Assembly (NCBI GenBank): GCA_023014335.1
Contig: JAECYW010000012.1
Span: 2,259,845-2,323,844, forward strand
Origin: Galerina marginata
Taxonomy: Eukaryota > Basidiomycota > Agaricomycetes > Agaricales > Galerinaceae
DNA: 64,000 nt
Direction of reading: 5' to 3'
Shown here: piece after piece, positions 33,854 through 46,800 of the stretch
Numbering within the stretch: position 1 is the first letter of the stretch
Layout of the letters: each line of letters starts with the position of its first letter
Made by a program: the position numbers and the translations under genes
The notes under the pieces: model-generated
The model's database searches: none
Told to the model about the DNA's origin: nothing
Seen by the model: only the letters and a program-made list of their open reading frames with translations

Positions 33854-36306
33854 TCACGAAACGGGGGTACCTTTAACATCCCGTATTGACTGCACAGCTT
33901 CGTTAGTTTCGGGAGGCTCCAAGTACCCGTCGGTATGCGTTGCAAGGTCTTTAACAGAGGAGATAAATGCGTTGGGGACTTCATGGACTGACGGCTCAGA
34001 ATTGCTACTTTCATCCACAACCACAGTAGGTGCAGTTAACGTCGGAGCGACGCCTTGTGTGCTGACTTGATTGCCTATAACTGAGACCCCGGGAGCCGCC
34101 GCTCCAACACTGTTGAGCGGACCCAACATACCCCTCTCACTGAGCCTAGTCAACGATCCCTGAAGCTTCTCGGCCTCCTTCGAATCTCGCTTTTCCTTCA
34201 GTCTGCTCAGTCTCTCTTCCTCTCTGATTCTCTTTGCTTCACGTTCTTCCCTCTCCTGCTTGACCCACCCCGAAACATCAGCAACAGCGCGCTCGGGCTC
34301 TTTCTTGCACGATAATAGGTATCCTTGGAGCTCAGCCGTGGAAAACTCGTGATGAGGCACTTGGGAGGCAAACTTGGCTGCAAGAGATTTGATAGCGGCT
34401 TCTTTCTCGGACAAAGACAAGGTTGAAGGTGCTCGGGCTATTTTCTCTGCTTCAACTTTCGACGCTGTAGCTTGTGTAGGCGACGACATCTCGGAAAGAA
34501 TGTTGGTATATGAAGTAGGGTAAAATCTGGTGAAAAGTGCTTCTGCTTGACCTTTCGTAGCGGGGTGGTATTGGACTTTGCGGTCAATACGGCCAGGACG
34601 AAGTAAAGCAGGATCTAATCGGTCGATGTAATTGGTCTGAGAAAGTTTAAAATATCAGTGTTAGGTTGGTAACAGTAATAACGTAGGCAAATCCTTACAG
34701 TTGCGAAGAAAATCTTTCCTTCTTCACTTCCAACACCGTCCAGGACGTTAAGAAGACCAGAAAGGGTGACGGCAGACCCTCGCCTGCCCCCTCGAGGACC
34801 CGACATATACATTCCGGGATAGAAAGGAGGTGGCGAATCTTCAAGGTCTTCAAGGTCGTCTCGTGACGGGAAGGCACAGTCTATATCTTCAATCAGGAAT
34901 ATGGCGCCTTTCGGTATTGAGGCCACAGCCCTTTGCAAGAAGGAATCGTCCACACTTGACGGAAAGATATCAGCACTGGATGAAGTACCGGTTGAACTTA
35001 AAAATCACTCACAATGAGGACGACAACGAGAGAGAATAAATTTCGAGGCCAAGCTCGCCCGCCTAGGAAAATCGGGAGGTCAAGATTACGTCAATACAAG
35101 TATTAAGTAAAGTAACACACAATAGCATAGATCGTCGAAGCTAATCAATGTTATGTGACAAATGACAACAAAGAAACAACTGAAAGGCTTACTTTTTCCT
35201 GTGCCAGGCGGTCCATGGAGTAAGTAACCCCTTCGATGAGGAATACCAGCCGTCGTGTACCAGTCTTCTGTACTTAGAAATTCCTTTGCATCTTCGACGA
35301 GTGATTGCAAGACTCCTTCCTGCAGAATGATCGAGTCAAGCGGACGCCTTGACTTCGACTTGGTATTCATCCAGGGATACGATGGATCGAAGTGGTTCTA
35401 AAAACTCGTGGAATTGAGGAAAATACTTTTAATCGAATTGAGGAGGGCTTACCTGATCTACAGTGTGCACAATGACATGCGGACGACTTTTTTTGACATA
35501 AAGCTGTCTAGCTTCTTCAACAAGCGAAGACAATGCGCTCATGTCGCGTGTGTAGACCCTGTACATAACGCAATGAACGTCAACATAGACAGATCGCGTC
35601 AATGAAAAAAGTGGACATACGTTAAATAAAGGTTCATATGTGCTTGAGTTCCGAGTTCGGTAAACACAGTTTGTCCCGGACTGCGTTTGATCTCGACCCA
35701 GTAACCTCTCCACTGAAAGAGCTGCGGCGCTTCATAGGTCGGCACATAGTCAGCATGATCATCGCTTCCCAGAATTTTTTCTTGAACACCGGAGGGTTTG
35801 ATACCCCATTTACGTTTGGAGGACGTGGCAGTGACGTGGAATTGGCGGGATCTTTTCCAGACTTTATGTTCAGTCTGCAGTCGAATGAACCAAAGTCAAC
35901 AAAAGCAGGAGGAGAAAGGAATATAAAATTCACCAAGAACAAGATAATCCACTCATACACAGGATCACCCTCGTCGAATTGAGCTGTGATCGAGTACTCT
36001 GTCGAACCACATTTTTCACAAATATTAGCTGGCGCACGACAATATTAAAACATTGAAAGGCCACTCACGAAATAAGCTGAATCTCTCATACACCCACTGA
36101 CATAACCTTCTGCCCGTTTCCGCAAGGGTACCCAAAATAAACAACTTGAAGCTGTTCAACGCCAACGAATTTGACTGCAGAAGAGAAGCAAAGAACGAGA
36201 ACCCCACAATTCTTGTCAAAGAACTTGTGTCAGACAACCATGAGCCTTCACTGGCAGATTGAGGTGCGTTATACGACGTCGGCCATCCTCCAAAACCGTA
36301 GTCCAT
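33854..36306 (-). CDS. BCS1-like AAA ATPase, copy A
   Basis: Nine exons (36306-36069, 35998-35934, 35874-35621, 35558-35453, 35397-35193, 35140-35121, 35062-35013, 34954-34699, 34636-33854) join in phase to 658 residues. An N-terminal hydrophobic segment (FKLFILGTLAETGRRLCQWV) precedes a BCS1-type N-domain (YSITAQFDEGDPVYEWIILF; YVPTYEAPQLFQWRGYW). The AAA module has Walker A GPPGTGKT, split by an intron, Walker B AIFLIEDIDCAF and RLDPALLRPGRID. Bcs1 in yeast is a mitochondrial inner-membrane ATPase that translocates the Rieske protein; fungi carry many relatives of uncertain role, and this is probably one. A charged coiled C-terminal extension (about 200 residues) is not part of classic Bcs1. 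It pairs with copy B just upstream. Confidence 0.88.
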
Positions 36307-37024
36307 GGATGAATGTCTGTCGGAAGGCGGGGTGCGGGTGGAGGTAAGGCTGGACTGCGGGAACTACGGAAAAGCTAGGAGGAGCGAATTCCAAGGTCCT
36401 CGGGCTTTAATGCAAATCCTAAGAGGTGAGTCACTGTGACACGGAAGCGCTCGAGGTGGTTCTGGAAGATACAGCATATTGAAGGTTGAAAAGGGATAAA
36501 AATGCTGTGGCGCTAATTCCACGAGGCAACCAACTGAGGTCGGGGAACGAATTTGGATTCATTGTCAGGAGGTCAGGGTGCAGGAGTCCCGGGAGAAGCA
36601 TAAAATTTGACCTGAAGGCAGAAAGCAAGTACCGTAGTCGTTAGACTCACAAAAAGTCATAAGAAGGCATTGCATTCCCCAGTTATCTAAAGTTATCTAC
36701 CAATCGTCATTCCAACCGGTCGCGTGAAGAAAGCATCCGACGTTTGTCAACAACACAAACGCTGCCCGTGACTACTTGCTAGGACTTTGAGAGGACTTAA
36801 GAGTAGGCAGCTGTGGGTTTCTAAAGTATTAAACATGTAGAAGACTGTAGAAGACGCAAAAAAATAAGCACATGTATATACAGTATAAAAATACCACCAA
36901 AATGTGGATATTTCGGATATAAACTATGATCCAGAAACGACGGATGATACATCAGCAGTTCCAATAAAATTTTCTAAATTCCAAGTTCCAGGCAGTGCAG
37001 AGGTTTGACGCATACGTGAAATCC
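36307..37024. other. Intergenic region between the BCS1-like copies
   Basis: 718 bp holding the promoter of copy A and the 3' end of copy B. No other feature recognised. Confidence 0.5.
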
Positions 37025-39771
37025 TCAACTATCAGGTGCCGCGTCATCATCTGTTCCGTGAATCCCATTAACCAAAGATTTCGGGGCGGGAATGACAGAT
37101 GCAAGGATGCCATCGACACTGGGCGTCACTGAAGCACTTGAAGAGACGACCGCCTCGCCAGCAGCAACGTCAACAGGCATTGGTGCAGACACTGGAGGTT
37201 GACCAGGCGTGCTAAAGCCATTGGGAGGAGGAATAACGGGTCCGCCAATGACAGGCGCGATGAAGCCATTGGGCCCACCCACAACAGGTCCACCACCCAC
37301 AAAGGATGGTCCAACAGGCCCACCAACAGTCCCAGGCGGTGGAAGGCCCATGCCCACACCCACACCCGGACTGACCGACCCACCACCAGGCCCACCAACA
37401 TTCATCCCAAGCCGCGCCAGTCCGCCTTGCAACTGCTTGTTCTCCCTTGCCTCCTTCTTCTCCTTCTGCTTATCCTTCCTCTCTTGCTCCCTCTTGGCAC
37501 GCTCCGCCCGTTCAGTCCTCTCCTCCTCAATCCACGCGGTGACACCCGCCACCGCGAGCTCTGGCTCCTGCTTATGCCCCAGCAAGAAACCTTGGAGCTC
37601 TGCGGTTGAGAACTCGTGTTCGGGGACCGAGGCGGCAAATTTCTCGGAGAGGGCAAGGAGGGAAGATTCTTTTTCGGAGGAGGTGAGTGGGGCGGGCTTT
37701 TTCTCGGGATCGGAGGAGGTTGCCTCTTTTTCGCAGAGGAGAGTTGTGTAGGCCTCTGGGTAAAAGCGCAGGAACAGTGCAGCTGCCTGTGCTTTTGTCG
37801 CGAGCTTGTACAGGATCTTCTTGTCTATTCTTCCAGGACGTAGAAGGGCGGGGTCCAGTCGATCAATGTAATTCGTCTGAAATGATAGGATAATCAAAAA
37901 CGAGTTCATAACTTCGCAGAAGGCAGGAAAAGATTCTGACCGTGGCAAAGAATATCTTCCCCTCTTCGCTACCAACACCATCAAGCACATTCAACAGCCC
38001 AGACAGGGTGACCGAGGAGCGCTGCTTCATACCCGCCCGGCCGGGCACAACCATGCCCATGTGTGGCAGGTGCCCTCTTGCCATGGCACCGAAACCAGAA
38101 GCATCCTCGTCATCGAGCTCCTCACGGGATGGGAACGCGCAATCGATGTCCTCGACAAGGAAAATGGCTTGTTTGGGTATAGAGGAGACAGCACGGGCAA
38201 GGAAGGCGTCGTCTACGCTGAAAGCCGAGAGAGCGTTTTAGTAAGAGGGTCAGGGAAAATGGGTGGACTGATGACGTACAATCCGGAAGCAAGTGAAAGA
38301 GAGTAAATTTCTAAACCCAGTTCGCCGGCCTGAGAAAATAAAATCAGAATATGTTCGACTAAAGCCCAAAACACGGCGACATCAAAGACTCACAACGGCA
38401 TAAATTGTCGAACCTATAGAAAAGAGAGAGAAAAAGTCGTCAGTCAATATCAACAAAGAAAAAATTAAGTACGTACTCTTTCCAGTTCCCGGTGGGCCAT
38501 GCAACAAATAACCTCTACGGTGCGGAATGCCAGCCTTGACGTACCAATCCTCCATCTTAAAGAACTCACGAGCATCGTCAACGAGTGATTTGATGACACC
38601 CTCCTGAAGAATGATCGAGCTCAATGGACGACGTGATTTACGTTTGGCGTTGGTCCACGTTGAGCCTGGGCCGAATGCGGGCTGCGGGTTTTGAAAGGTT
38701 AGAAGAATGGATGGAATGGAAAATAGAGTACAAGACGAACCTGGTCTGCAGTGTGCACGATGACATGAGGTCGACTGGTCTTGACGTATCGCTGTCTTGC
38801 TTCTTCCACTATAGCTGATAACGCGCCCATATCGCGAGTATAAAGCCTGAAAATGTTGCGTGTCAGTTCAGCCTTCCAAATAGTAAAGAGACTCCAACCC
38901 CAACAACAGGAGAGAGAAGCGAAGAGTAGAGCAATAACACACGTCAAAAACAGCCTTCCAGCAACCTGTCCTGGGCCTCCATTAAAGTTCATCGCCGCCA
39001 TGCCACCCATCCCACGGGAATTTCCCCAGCCACGGCGGACTTCCGCCCAATAGCCTTTCCATCGGAAGAGCTGCGGCTCTTCGTACGTAGGTACATACTC
39101 CGCGTGCTCGTCGACGTACTTGTCGGTCTTGGTCTTGGTTTTGTCGTTGGAAACGAGGTTGACAGTCCATTGTCGGAGGGAGGAGGTCGAGGAGACGCGG
39201 AATTGGCGAGAGCGCTTCCAAATTTCCTCTTCTGTCTGTTGAGGGTAAGAAATTAAGGTCGAGAATGAATAAGCAGAAGCAGGAGAACTGACCAGAAGAA
39301 GGATGATCCATTCGTATGCAGGATCACCTTCACTGAATTGAGCTGTTATTGAGTATTCTGCAGGTGATAACAAGCCATGTTAGTGTGATGCACGGTCTAC
39401 AACCCAAGAGAAAAAAGATATCGTAGGCATGCCAGCAAGCAAAGGAATATGCGGAAGCAACGAAACTCGTCGAAAACGAAGAAAGAGTACTCACGGAAGA
39501 GCTTGAACCTTTCAACAACCCATCCAAAGAACCTCCGTCCAACTTCAATAATCGTCCCTAGCAAGAACAGCCGGATGCTGTCTGCGACGTATGAATTCTG
39601 ACCACCAGGAACACCATTCACAAGGCCACCGCCGCTAGCAGTGCCAGTGAAGCCCTGGAAGAGAGAAGCTAGGAAAGAGAACCCCATGATGCGCGACATG
39701 GAGTTGGAGGGAGAGAACCAAGAGTTTTCTACACCCGATTTGGAGGCGCGTGGTTGCCACTGGGCTTGCAT
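37025..39771 (-). CDS. BCS1-like AAA ATPase, copy B
   Basis: Tandem paralogue of copy A with the same exon plan: exons 1-5 at 39771-39495, 39357-39293, 39235-38943, 38846-38741 and 38681-38477, where exons 2, 4 and 5 have exactly the same lengths (65, 106, 205 nt). N-terminal hydrophobic segment SIRLFLLGTIIEVGRRFFGW, BCS1 N-domain (QYSITAQFSEGDPAYEWIIL), Walker A GPPGTGKS, Walker B AIFLVEDIDCAF, and RLDPALLRPGRIDKKILY. The N-domain has an insertion (KTKTKTDKYVDEH and a Gly/Met-rich stretch) compared with A. After the AAA module comes a charged coiled segment and a Gly/Pro-rich tail of about 60 residues (GGPVVGGPNGF) absent from A. Function beyond AAA translocase or remodeller is not known. 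Confidence 0.88.
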
Positions 39772-40810
39772 TGATGAAGCTCGTAATGAGGAGAGATGAT
39801 GATAGTTTGAGGAGAAACTGGGAAGAACTGCGCAGAAGTGTAGAGATGCTTTGCTTTATCAACTTGAACCGAATATGACTCGACTCGGGCGCTTCTTTAG
39901 GGTTACACGGCACGATAAAATTGCGTGATATCAGATAGACTGCGAAGTGCAGCGTGTTGGCGGTTTTGTCGGTATTGGAGTGATCTTGACGCCAGTTTAT
40001 CTTTGAGAATAACAAAGGCGAGTCAGTTTAGGTGATTAGAAGACTGCAGTGAAAACTGAAGTAAAAAGGGACATACCGATGCCGGATGACTCAAGCTCGT
40101 TTTTGCTATCGAGATATACGACCCTCAATCGGATGGGATACCAAAGGTAAGTGGATGGTTGAGTTCATGGTCAAGCAAGCCTTCACTAAATTTAGCGGCG
40201 CCGGCCGACCGGGTCGGCCGCAGGTTGCGCTATCAGTGCAGTCACTTTCTATATTCCTAGCCAATTCCTAGCATTTCCAAATCATTTCAATGTCTTTCCT
40301 CACAGTCATTGAGCAGGCTTATGGCCCCAAAATACCTACCTCAACATCTAATTTAGCTTGAAAGAAGGATAGTAAACGACACAGTACAAAGCTCTCAGAC
40401 TCGGAGGGGTGAGCGACATAGAATGGCTTTGCTGGGGTTGCCGTGTTCTGAAAAGTGATCTATACCTTGAACTTAGCGCCAGTTGTCTGCGAGGCTGTTG
40501 GCGCTTGCCATTGAAATAGATAGTCAAATACTTCATTTATTCTGTAAACTCAGTTAAGGTTGCCTAGGCCCACGCGAGGTATCTAGGTACGCCCATCACC
40601 GAAATCCGACAAGTAAAGCGACCAGAATTCCTGTTCTATTTTGCTTCTCCTTCCATTAAGAACTCATACGACAATAGGCATTGGTTCTTACACGGAATTT
40701 GTGAATAGTACTAGATAAGTTAGGTATTTTAACGGGACTGTAATGAAGGGACTATCGGCGTGCTCTCTGCGGCTGTTCATTGTTCAAACATCAAACGATT
40801 TAACAGCAGT
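39772..40810. other. Intergenic region with a GC palindrome
   Basis: About 1 kb between the start of BCS1-like copy B and the stop of the channel gene, both on the minus strand. It should include the copy B promoter. The only structure noted is the inverted repeat at 40202-40220. Confidence 0.5.
40202..40220. repeat. Perfect 9-bp inverted repeat
   Basis: CGGCCGACC, one base, GGTCGGCCG. A symmetric GC-rich site about 430 bases upstream of the BCS1-like copy B start. It could be a binding site for a dimeric regulator or a hairpin; nothing else supports either. Confidence 0.45.
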
Positions 40811-43800
40811 CTATGACAAATCTTGCCGTTCAGACGCACTCTTTTCCAATCTCGCCGATTTCTTCTGGTCCAGGTAGGTCAAGAATCGTCTGCGACATGT
40901 AACCATCTTCAAGAATGACCGGACACGATCTAGGCGGACAAGATCAGCGACATGCCTATTGGTCTCATTCCTATGAATCAGGTCTTCCAACCTGGGAAGT
41001 AGATGGCCTGAGTGGAAATTCCGGGGAAAGGTTCATGACTCACGACAAGGCCTCCGTATCTACAATCAGCTTGTGATGAGCCAGAAGCAGCAGCATATTG
41101 GTGAAAGAAATTCCGCGCCCAGGTTCCTGGAAGAAATTGGCTTCGTGATAGAGCCGGTTGTAAGTTGCTTTTCGTTGCCGTATGTCAGCGTAGTCGACCT
41201 GGGATATGAGTAATTGTAGTTTGCTGAGATCGACACCATCCATAGCACGCGAGTGCTCTGCCGCCTTATCCGAAAGGATCTTACATACACTCAGGATATT
41301 CCGGACACTATGCTCTGCAGGATAAATCCGAACTTCGAAAACGCCGCCGAGTGTCTACGCACAAAGGTCAATCGATGCGCAAACTACGAGGCATTTGGAG
41401 CTTACTTGAAAGAATGGCACAAAATGGTGGCGTTCCAGATATCCAGTCTTTGAGTTCGAAAATTCCGACCAGATTTTCTTGAATGATTGCATTTGCTCTT
41501 TGGTGATCGCCTTGTGTCCGACGCCAGAGGCTTGGAAAACATGGGAAAAGTGTTCTACGACCACACCTATCCACGTCATTAGCTTACAAGCAACTGAGTA
41601 AGGCAACATTCTTACCAGTGAACATATTAGGGAAGATATACTACAACGACTAAGCATAAGTGTTTTTTCTGATACTTGAAAAGAGCCATACCGTGTTAAG
41701 GATGTTCCAGGAAATAAATAAAATGAGTGCCGACATGTTAGTGCCACAGTCAGAATCTGCATCACCCATCGCAGAGCTCGTGCACTTCGGGTAGACCAGG
41801 GAACTGAAAAAGGTCATAGGTTGCCGAGTTTTCCAACGGAAAATGATGGCACTTACTAGTCGTGCATGTACTGACTCCAGGTCTCGCTGAAAAACAGAGA
41901 CAGACATAAGGAATCGAAAGAAATTAACTTGTTACCAGTACTAACCTGGTGCTTTGCGACGCTAGCATAAGCAGGGTCGACCCGAATGACGAAAAGTTGG
42001 TTGTCCTCGTTTCACTGCCACCCCACTTGGCGAAGCCAAAGACTTCCATGAACAGGAGACCAAAGAAAAGGAGGAAGATGAGCCAAAAACCAAGCAAAGT
42101 TGAAATGTCAGGGAGAATGGCGCTGGAGGATAGTGATCAGCTTCGTCGATGTTAATTGGTAAAGAAGGAATGACGCACATGGCCGTCTCCAGCACGACAT
42201 CTAGGCTACGCATCCGCTGGACCAGCTTGAAGGCGATACTAACAAGGAACAGTTGTTGGAGTGGCCGGACATAGAATATACTATGGCCAAAATACGCAGT
42301 CAGAGTGGTAACAAAACTACCAGTGGCTACCACCACGTCGAAGAGATTCCATCCATTAGAACAGAAGCTCCTCCTGCCCAGGCCATACGAACGGATGACA
42401 ACATCAGTGAAATAGATAGTGGGAATGACCAGGGAGATGAAGCCGGCTAAGTAGAACCGTAAATGTGACGTGCGTCATTACAACCAAACATTTAGTACTC
42501 ACGATGAGGATTCTCTGCCAGCTTAGAGGAGGGTTGCATGCTGAGAAACGAGTGAGTAAAACGATATCAGAGAGACGGCAATGACCCACAGTAATGCAGC
42601 GGTATGGAGGAAAAACAATAATGACATTGTTCTCGACCACCAGCCATGTTTGTCGACAGCCCGATCAAAGCACCACCGCCTTAGAGGTGCTATGGGCCGG
42701 GCCTCGTAGCGCTCAAAGGGTTTCTGTCTCTGGAGCAGCCACTGCAAGTCAATCCATTGGCGCTGAGCTTCCGTTAAGGCTGTTCCCGTTTTGGATTTAA
42801 AGTTCCGTATGAAGATACTGCACGGAGAATATCAGTCCCTGCTCGAACAGCTAATCGCATTAACGCCCACCTAACAAAGAGCGCCCAAATGACAAGGCTA
42901 AAGACTTTGAAAATTGCGAAAAAAATGATATTTCCGGTGGAGGCATTAGGTTGTTGTTCTCCTCGTCCGGTGATACCAGTCGCAATATCCATGACATTGA
43001 CCCACCCTTGAGAGGACATGATTTCGAATAGAGCGAGCAAGGAAGCAGGAAAGGAGTCGAAATTGTGTCTTGTTGACGGCGAGGAATTATCCCAAACACG
43101 GGGAACCGGGAATGCAAAGGCGTTATCATAGACAGTGTTGTCGTATTCGCCAATACAATCAGAGATAATACTCACGGTGCCCTCATTGCAGGAGTTGATT
43201 CGCCCATTGAATATATTGAGACTCCAAACAGCGTAAGGAATCATCAAAAGTGTGGCAAAAATCCCCGCATTCAATATCCGTATGGAGCCTGAGATCATAT
43301 GTGCCTGAAACGTATTCCGCGCTTTGTCGATGAGGGTAATAAGCCTGAGAACTCTGAGAGCTTTCAAGGACTGTATAAATCGGCCCAGTCGTCTGGCGAA
43401 TACCACGCCCATGGTGACATTGGTGACAATGCCGATGGTGATGATGAAGTCCAAGCAGTTCCAAATACTTCGAAGGTAGGCGTCAGGAGTGAAGATGAAT
43501 CCATCAGCGATAACTTTGATGATAAATTCGAGGAAGAGACTGAAACCGAATGCCACCTCGGCCATTTCGAACCATGCTGAAGAAAGTCCGACCTTTTGGA
43601 GATAGTGGTGACGATATTCAGGCGTGGCGATAGCCTCGACGACAATACTTCCAATAACGGCTAGCAGGATGGCGAGTTGAAAGAGGAAATGGGCTATGGG
43701 TGACGCCGGGATGCCAAATATACGTTCTCCGGTAGAAGGCTGGACGACCTTCTGACACAACCTCCGCAGCCAGTTTCGTTGCCCGATAATCCAAAACACT

Positions 43801-46800
43801 TTGTCATAAGCTGGGTGATCGCGAATAAAATCTGCCTTCTGGGCACGCCGTTCATAGAGGTCGTCGTCAGTGATGTCTGCAAAGCCGACGTCGGTATTCA
43901 GGAGTTCTCTGTCAAAGGTCAAAGTAAGCCAGCAGTTCGACTAAGGTGGCTATTTGAACTTACAGCCGGTAGTCCATTTCGTCGACGAAAGGGTCCACGC
44001 GCGCGTCCCGTTGGTTATGATGAAGTGTGAGTAACGGAATGACATTGGTCTCAATATCAGCGGCAAGAACTTTTCTCATAGATGTTAGTTTCGAAGACAA
44101 ATGTTGGGGTCTCATGAACCAAGGCTTTCGAAGTACCCTTTTCTGAAAACCGAGTCGACAATCATCGTAAACCAAAAAAGAGGCAGTACTTACAAATCGT
44201 GTGGGTAGTGCGCTGGAGTTGATGCGCGAGGCTGAGAGACCTATCACTGATACCCTTCGAACCTGGAAAACCAGGTTCCAAGGGAGTCGAGACACCCAAT
44301 GAAAAGGGTTCAGACCTGAAGCTTTGCCACGATGCGGTTGCTTTTGGAAATAGCTTGACGCCTGTTTGTGTTTCTTCTGCTCTTCCGCGACTTCGAAATT
44401 TTCATTGATAAGAGCGACGAGCATAGGTAATATAATAACTGATCACACGATAGCGAGTCAGCCCAGCAGATTAGACAACAAAAGTGGCTTACCACTCGCG
44501 AGTAGCATCCGCGCAGAGATAAAGGAAAGGGCAAGCACTCCTTGTCCAGGGGGAATTCTACCTATTGCCGTGTCGTAAAAGATACCAGTCCAATTGTTCC
44601 GTGAGAGGGTCTGATAATTGCCCAAGAAACCGTTGAGGGTCTCTCCGGAAGCCAACCGGTTACTGAAGGGAAGCTCGGCCTGCAGGAACTGGGAAGCACC
44701 TAGGGCAGCAAGATAGTTGACGATAGCAAAAAACAGAGTCACATTTGCCAGGCCGTGCATGTTCCCAAAGCAAGCCATCTACGAATAAATTAGCAGCAGC
44801 TTTGATGGCAGAGAGCATAAGAACCTACTAAAAGTGGCTCCGTAAAAGGAACAACTAAGATCACTCGATAGAATCGTGCCAGCTGGAAGACCGAGAACCA
44901 TGGATAACCAGGTGAATGCCGAATGACTGGAATCGTTGACCCAACAGCCAATATTAAGTCTATCCAATTATTCCTGTGCTTGAAAAAAGATCTCCAATCC
45001 GGCAGTGTCGCAATTAACCGCAGCCCAATTTCAAAATTAAAGGCGATGGTGATGGCGACTTCGCTATAACGCAACATAAGATCACGGGTAGGCAGAATAT
45101 TGACAGTCCTGGTGGCTTGCAGCATTAGCGAAACCAAGGCTAGGATAATCCAACACCACTCTGTTGTGGCATAAATCATTCTGGCAGTATTCGGTCGGGT
45201 CATTCGATTATCAGACGACGTCCACCCATCATCCTGAAGATTTCGAGTGGCCACCGATCTGCGAAAGTTGATATCAACCTAACTTCAAGGCATAGCTTGA
45301 CTTGACTCACGATACTCCTCCGAAGGCAGTTCTGCGCGTTTCAGACCTGATAGCTGCGAAGGTATTGGTGGTAACAGCAACAAAGAGGTTAAAGAGCCAT
45401 AGCTTCAGGATGATAACCGCGAGAATAAAAAAGAAGGATGATACGAAAAGTTCTGAATCAATAATGGAGTACATCAATGAAGTCCACTAGAAAAAGAGTC
45501 GGTTCAGTTGCCTTAAATAACAACATTCTAATTATAAACGCACTCCTTTGCCGGTGGCTAAGATTGCAACTTGGAGGAAGGAAGCGTAAATTGTGTTGAA
45601 ACCCCCAAATTGGCCCGCAGAACTTGAGATTTCCTTTACGAATATGATAAATTACTACAGAAGGCCTGAGCTACGAAGAATGACGCACCATGCACAGCTG
45701 CCCGAGAGCACATATGTACCCCTTGACGGATGTTGCATTCAAAGTGGTGTGGTTGATATACCCGGCACAAACTTGGCTGGTTTGGAGGTATGGAATCTCA
45801 CCAGGAGACGGGCTGACGGCACACGTCTTGCGCAAAGAACCACCAAAAAATTGTACACCAATAATTCTGGATTAGAAAACAATAAGCGAAGGGATCCACA
45901 AATATAAACGTCATTACACACGAGAAGAAAACCATCACAAAAGCGACAAGATAAGCCACACTCGCCAACAGAGGTCGAGCAATGCTCAAGGAGTGCATAA
46001 TAGTCTAAGGATGTATTAGTAAACCCCCAATAGAAAAGGAACACAACATACTGCTGAACCAGGCGTAATCATCAACAGCCTCGTCGTCCGTAAAACGCTC
46101 AACGCCATAAATGCGCCGATATAGGACTTGTCCATTTCAGCCCCAGTTATCCCCAGCATGAACATTATCCAGAAGCTGACAATCGCTATAAAGTCTAGTT
46201 TACACCAGGTATGCTGCAGATAAGGAATAGGACAGCGGGGCTTGTTATATGAGTCACTGATACGAGGGTTGAAAGGAAGGGCAATAACATCCTGATGAGT
46301 GATGGAAGAGCCAGTGGAAAACAACGTTGTCGGCTGCACAGCCTGCACTAGATTTGGTGTAGGCCAATGTCTGGAAAAGAGGGCGACTGTCGGTACTTCG
46401 GGATATAATAAAAATCCGGTAACACAAATCCGAGCGAAGGCCTCCAACCTGTAATACTTAAGCACCTAAGAAGACTAAATAGGATACAATACGCACGTAA
46501 ACAGAGTAAATATTATAAAAAGAATGACGTCTTCCCAGGAATGCAAGTATCCTGGCCTAAAGGTCGGTGTGTCCCGCCCATTGGGGGTTAGATTTGAAAA
46601 GACTTGAATGGTCAAAATGACGGCGTTCAGTATAATCAGGAGGAGAATGATAGGTTCTGTCAGGCTAAGAGGCTAATTAGCGTAAATTCAAGTGAAGAGG
46701 GGGAAACATACGGATAAACGAGGACGTTGTGTGATGCAAGTCGGATTTTGCTCCTTGGGCCCAAGAAACCTAAGGTCCGACCACGAAGAGGCAAAGTACG

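Noticed and set aside
37209..37751. Plus-strand proline-rich 180-codon frame
   Set aside because: Antisense of the Gly/Pro-rich and coiled tail of BCS1-like copy B; no promoter or splice support.
40811..40830. Alternative channel end at 40830 in another frame
   Set aside because: It needs an acceptor that would break the LVRLDRVRSF segment typical of Cch1 tails; the 40811 end keeps it.
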